In this document: positions 8,901 through 10,569 of the stretch, one piece after another | How positions within the stretch are numbered: position 1 is the first letter of the stretch | Layout of the letters: the number at the start of each line of letters is the position of its first letter | Origin: an uncultured Bacillota bacterium | GTDB lineage: Bacteria > Bacillota > Clostridia > Christensenellales > UBA1242 | DNA: 10,569 nt | Assembly (NCBI GenBank): GCA_937889705.1 | Contig: CALBYO010000136.1 | Coordinates: 1 to 10,569, forward strand | Direction: 5' to 3' | Position numbers and translations under genes: made by a program | Notes under the pieces: model-generated | What the model was told of the DNA's origin: nothing | The model's input: only the letters and a program-made list of their open reading frames with translations | Database searches by the model: none

Positions 8901-10569
8901 CTTAACTGACGCCCAAAAGAACATTTTAAAAGCGTCAGGCAAAATAATTATTAAATACAGACAATTAGGTTCGACTTTTGATAATTATATAAATTCAGAA
9001 TTTAAAAATTTAAAGATTGAAGGCGCACAATCAACAATAATTGGCGGCGAAGTTTTAAATTATTTTGAATTCTTGAATAGAGCCTTAGATATATCGCTAA
9101 CGGAAGCAAATGGACTTACATTCACAGGTATTACTTACGATAATTCATTGCTTAGCAATATTTACTACGATGTATATTTTGTATTGGGCACAGGGAAAAA
9201 TGCAGTTACAATTCTTGCAACAACTTTGGAAAATAGTACAAATATAACATTTAGCGAACTTAAAAACTTGTTAAAAGCAAAAGACCCAACAGCAATAATA
9301 TCTCAAATATTTGTTGTGGCAAGGGGAAATAACACTTATTACATTTCAAGTTTAAAATCCGCAATTAAAAATGTTTACACTATCCAAGGCGAAGCAACAA
9401 TGATAATTGAAAATGGCATTATTAAATGGGAAAATATTGAAAATGCTGGCAGTTATCAAATTAAGAGCATAGTTAATGGCGAAGAATATATTTATGAAAT
9501 AAAATACATAAATAACAGGTTCACAATTAATGGCGAGGTAACAAATGCTGTTTACTTTGAAACACAAGCAAGCGGCAAATTGATGTGGTGCTTCAATATA
9601 GCAGCCTATGACAAAATTGCTGATGCAGAACATAGTTTAAATATCAGATATATGCCAACAAATCAAGGCTCAGATGTATTTGCAATACCAGGCGAATGGA
9701 CAGCAAATGCTATCAGAGTTTATAAGATCTCAAAACCAAATGTTAGACTTGAAAAGGGTGTTTTCGTTTGGGATATAGTTACTAACGCAGAATCATTTAG
9801 AGTTACAATCAAAGATCAAAACGATAACGAAATTTTGACTTACTTGTCAAACGCTACATCTTATCTATTAGACTTAAACGAATTGGCGGTTAAACTTGGC
9901 AAAGATATCGACGCTGTTATAAATGAAATTTCAAGTTATAAAATAACATTCCAAAGTGTTGGCCCAAATGCTAGCGTAAACGGCGTATATTTCATATCGT
10001 CAGTTGAAGTTGAACAAACTGGATTATCATTGAAAGCAAACACTATTGGAAATATACAAATTAACCAAGATACATTGACTTGGACAGACACAAGTGACGA
10101 TAATGAATACATTATTTACATTACTGGCGAAGACAATGGTGTTAAAGTTTTAAAAACAATAACAACAACAGAAAAATCTTATGATTTATCACTAGCGAAA
10201 TTAAACGGCGATAATGATGCGGTTTACAGCGTTACAATTAAGATTGCCGGCGACAATGTCGAACTTGCCAGTGCAGTAAGTAAACAAGTTGATTTCAAAG
10301 TTTTACATTCAATAAGTTCAATTTCATTAAACAATGGTTATGTGAACTTTGAAGTTCAAGAAGGTGCAACATCATACACTATTACATTTGAAATAGCAAG
10401 TTTTGTTTATAACTATGTAATCAAAAAGTATGGCGATAATTATAGAATAGAGCGTGTAACACAAGTTTCGAATGGAAGCATAATTGAGCTCGACAAAGGA
10501 CTTGAAACAGACATGTATAACGAAAACGGCAAAATATATTTGTGGCCAGTTAACGTAACAATGTATACA
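2842..10569 (+). CDS. Giant surface lipoprotein with Big_2 and tandem fibronectin-III-like modules (3' end outside window)
   Basis: The frame is open from ATG 2842 to the right edge: 2,576 codons without a stop, so the full protein is larger still. The ribosome site GAGGAGG (2831-2837) supports the start. Residues 1-22 are a lipoprotein signal peptide, and C23 is the lipidation site. Residues about 28-107 form a Big_2 Ig-like domain. From about residue 114 to the edge run some 24 divergent FN3-like beta-sandwich modules of roughly 80-120 residues. They show W-containing B strands (W130, W310, W407, W695, W1468, W1553, W1868, W1968, W2196, W2310, W2414), often followed by NA-x-x-Y, and a repeated YxxSD...KLxxPxN junction. 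Cysteines are sparse (about one per several modules), so disulfides are unlikely. No catalytic domain, LPXTG or S-layer motif is visible. The likely role is a membrane-anchored extracellular stalk, adhesin or binding protein; this is inference. It diverges from degV and has its own promoter. Confidence 0.9.
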   Translation, partial: MAKFKSVIVACLLILMSVLFVACGQSQIESISFKEKDIYMTVGDSYNLELEYSPKDAEFEIEYSVSDNTVVYVVPNTNTVVALKAGSAVVYAKAQNGKTASINIQVVETKQNLTTPSNLKLDRENNKLTWIAVPAAYQYQVEITFDGNTTTKVVSNNYLEISEIENLVLEPGKIVTFRVKAIASNLSAYQNSDWSDVLTFDELTAVENLSYDLSNGTINFEYELTKQVSNGNGIYFQINITGADNKTIRILKNETGVYSQSYRPTKAGEYTISVVAMMSGKTTSIAKVIKLNKLENVTFEQDKTAIISKWKDGEQDYRINLSISIDGQSQNLTSQNEALIADNIALTSDKTANLTSYVEKINKEETINGVKTYYINSDISAITLGKAITPTNLQVEKINDSSVKLIWVYGGNTYKVYLNGELVDCEQNIITKNSVQYVEVVLDNLNAAGEYQFQVSSQKEHTNTNYYLDSDAANFKKIVKFGAAKVKFNSELKKIEYELNANQVGGNIELTIKNGNTTNITESISAITGSVEVEVANIGEYKIEVRITRTEDNAVYLSADSQIITVTKLSAVDYETELSTNEDEMTITFVKKSNASGYKILLNGEEISDLPNGENIYRTRIDDVTINNKNYGKFTLKNINVAGKYVLNIVALGSDDENNDNYILSSNDSNYEFYKLASPTLNYSKVDSKIINFTWNVVNGANVTYEIKVIKVSTGEIIYNMPVSTTSHNITFDNEGEYVVTVIAKSSRDNYLKSNVNIETCSVTTIKLNMLQDVKHEVKTDSFTNERLSVVSANKVDNADGYVLILEKTSNGSNIEIARYNSYVIDGDKVVFTLGNVDSVFADAGQYSFKFYAISSQRNILQSEVVGYRINKLSSPENVTIEYNEDSTILRFASQDSQGRFLISVDGGSYVEINQNYFDISNLNAGSHEFKIINLGNDKNILNSDATSVTLRILVRLNTPSNIQIGVDPNDDSKILVSFDKVENASYYEIIISQNSDKIITYRPTSIENQFVVEINRSVFCEGLQNLSIIAKPADDSEQYEMSFASNKIYIEKAAAVDKVLLSEDGKLNLHEKQALINGTIYSNLLTDVPELSSGEKLTFVVRNISTIVDGFDSENKFYMAGEWSQVELTRLSTPNVTLNGDSVEIDYVREGVDYNLILTLDYLGLNNASVLQTFTFNLTNELGENATAFDIKSFITNFVSLTNLVGDYKFTVLAKPISNENLKLYISSKNSIENNYKYVENIENINAIFNQENSGKINLKINKNYLEKINKIYFEIIQNSNKCIFEINLENNLINIIKNELNSVEINLIKNISENEIEFTVDIYKLINAGEISINWSLKGDEEYYISPSNLEVENITKLNKPEFSYVADILGNKIVLTNETISAMPNATFVAVYNGERLEFSKTAEGVYLYLPYEWTTLADIEIYALTSEKGFINSDEVVVNFKRANSIENLHLTEDGVSDTTYIEWLSDAAEFIIYISQDNFQTQKVYSSSNARFEITDEMLAAGNVRIRVVVKGYTSGSEIYLNSDFVELVCEKLDNQAVITNPNGVLTWSVFAQESLLKQYRINIGGNIYNFAASVHTFDLKDLSGYITLNFKLVGDPTQNIISSNYQIVYVYKFNKPNSFKIQNGKFIIDENLENIDINLDYLDFLININSNSFLYSEYVNYSDEMVEKFYQLLASNNGLASANYVVQTGTVVNKDGKKYLAVNSDKTDEKSFGIYQIDIENDEFYLTQTKLISGNIETYFNWEWVDATFASEGTVRIILKPKFTTKTEIYDDGWRTIKTKSGEVAVYYIDIAFNNLTSGGNYVSSSVCLKLPSSLEAAEYTIQVQKTSLSGNINLSSQNVDVLNFTKLLKPATVIKNGKIVWTQDGNAAYYQMLYVNSGVSTWSENLLNGSFEPNSLFESLTSQNKFSFKMVAFGNVTELKPTENLSALSKNYIIASDFGEGEFTKLRQPGDLVLINGVIYWNDSNAYDYYKIENVDSKIELRFYDLAMNELTSVILPAKALINDDSIKFIDDYLTDAQKNILKASGKIIIKYRQLGSTFDNYINSEFKNLKIEGAQSTIIGGEVLNYFEFLNRALDISLTEANGLTFTGITYDNSLLSNIYYDVYFVLGTGKNAVTILATTLENSTNITFSELKNLLKAKDPTAIISQIFVVARGNNTYYISSLKSAIKNVYTIQGEATMIIENGIIKWENIENAGSYQIKSIVNGEEYIYEIKYINNRFTINGEVTNAVYFETQASGKLMWCFNIAAYDKIADAEHSLNIRYMPTNQGSDVFAIPGEWTANAIRVYKISKPNVRLEKGVFVWDIVTNAESFRVTIKDQNDNEILTYLSNATSYLLDLNELAVKLGKDIDAVINEISSYKITFQSVGPNASVNGVYFISSVEVEQTGLSLKANTIGNIQINQDTLTWTDTSDDNEYIIYITGEDNGVKVLKTITTTEKSYDLSLAKLNGDNDAVYSVTIKIAGDNVELASAVSKQVDFKVLHSISSISLNNGYVNFEVQEGATSYTITFEIASFVYNYVIKKYGDNYRIERVTQVSNGSIIELDKGLETDMYNENGKIYLWPVNVTMYT
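2923..3162 (+). other. Big_2-type bacterial Ig-like domain (residues about 28-107)
   Basis: The segment follows the Big_2 pattern: ISF..KDIYMTVGDSYNLEL, a P-x-D/A turn (YSPKDAEFEIEYSVSDNTVV), a VVALKAGSAVVYAKA strand pair and a final ASINIQVVE strand. It is the only copy seen and sits just after the lipid anchor, where such domains commonly act as spacers. Confidence 0.75.
6541..6780 (+). other. Extreme AT-rich block inside the giant gene
   Basis: By hand count only 23 of 240 bases are G or C (about 10%), against 18/60 in the line at 6421 and 26/60 in the line at 7201. The frame stays open. The 80 residues (1234-1313) are dominated by Asn (21), Ile (17), Glu (10) and Lys (9). All 21 Asn codons are AAT, although AAC is common elsewhere in the gene. 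The block covers the end of one module and most of the next (residues about 1242-1361); the next regular junction, YYISPSN...KLNKPEF, resumes after it. Confidence 0.8.
7702..8400 (+). other. Long atypical segment without the module junction motif (residues about 1621-1853)
   Basis: Between the junctions KFNKPNS (about residue 1618) and KLLKPAT (about 1853) lie some 235 residues, about twice a normal module, with no clear YxxSD...KLxxP linker. Part looks helical (SDEMVEKFYQLLASNNGLAS, residues 1671-1690). A middle part has more Trp (NWEW, residues 1747-1750; DGWRTIKTK). It ends in a module-like tail (AAEYTIQVQKTSLSGN). It may be two degenerate modules or one FN3-like module carrying an inserted domain. 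Confidence 0.5.

Larger units (their letters stand above)
3181..10569 (+). repeat. Tandem array of about 24 divergent FN3-like protein modules
   Basis: The modules are repeats at protein level, too diverged to show as DNA repeats. Approximate starts by residue are 114, 206, 294, 390, 482, 571, 678, 770, 875, 958, 1056, 1134, 1242, 1361, 1449, 1540, 1621, 1856, 1956, 2061, 2184, 2298, 2399 and 2492. Most end in Y/I-x-x-S-[DNS] (AYQNSD, YYINSD, YYLDSD, YILSSND, NILNSD, YYISPSN, GFINSD, IYLNSD, NIISSN, INLSSQN), then a strand and a K/R-L-x-x-P linker (KLASPTL, RLNTPSN, KLNKPEF, KFNKPNS, KLLKPAT, KISKPNV). The first module has NSDWSDVLTF, close to the classic FN3 S-x-W-S G-strand. Module borders are judged by eye and could shift by ten or so residues; the 1621-1855 unit is abnormally long. 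Confidence 0.75.

Noticed and set aside
3181..10569. DNA-level tandem repeats or CRISPR-like array
   Set aside because: The modules resemble each other only at protein level. I see no near-identical DNA units or constant-length spacers.
2842..10569. Alternative genetic code (TGA as Trp)
   Set aside because: No in-frame TGA occurs in any gene here, and Trp is always TGG in the long frame.

Overview
The window is AT-rich (about 30% GC by eye) and reads with the standard bacterial code. All visible stops are TAA, and TGG is the only tryptophan codon in the long frame. AGGAGG-type ribosome sites, sigma-70/SigA-type promoters, a DegV protein, a Cof-type HAD phosphatase and a lipobox-anchored surface protein point to a low-GC Gram-positive bacterium (Bacillota), probably an uncultured gut-type Clostridia or Bacilli lineage. 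The placement is inferred from composition and gene families only.

Left part (1-2841): four small, apparently monocistronic genes alternate in strand. The 3' end of an unrecognised plus-strand gene (3-386) meets a minus-strand HAD phosphatase (411-1187) at a shared bidirectional hairpin terminator. The HAD gene diverges from an unrecognised 137-aa protein (1306-1719) that has a perfect-consensus promoter. That gene converges, through a second bidirectional hairpin, on a minus-strand DegV-family fatty-acid-binding protein (1781-2653) with a TTG start. Nothing suggests that these genes form one pathway.

Right part (2842-10569): one plus-strand reading frame stays open to the end of the window, giving 2,576 codons with no stop. 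It encodes a giant lipoprotein: a signal peptide with a lipobox Cys at residue 23, one Big_2-type bacterial Ig-like domain, then a tandem array of about 24 divergent fibronectin-III-like beta-sandwich modules that runs off the right edge. Modules are marked by a recurring strand/linker motif (Y/I-x-x-S-[DNS], 6-14 residues, then K/R-L-x-x-P-x-[NV]) and by W-containing B strands followed by a G/NA-x-x-Y turn. The likely role is a long membrane-anchored surface stalk or adhesin; the ligand is unknown.

The most unusual signals are the size and modularity of this lipoprotein, a block inside it (6541-6780) with only about 10% GC and an Asn/Ile/Lys/Glu-dominated product, and a roughly 235-residue segment (about 7702-8400) where the regular module grammar is interrupted. 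No RNA genes, insertion sequences, CRISPR arrays or phage genes were seen.
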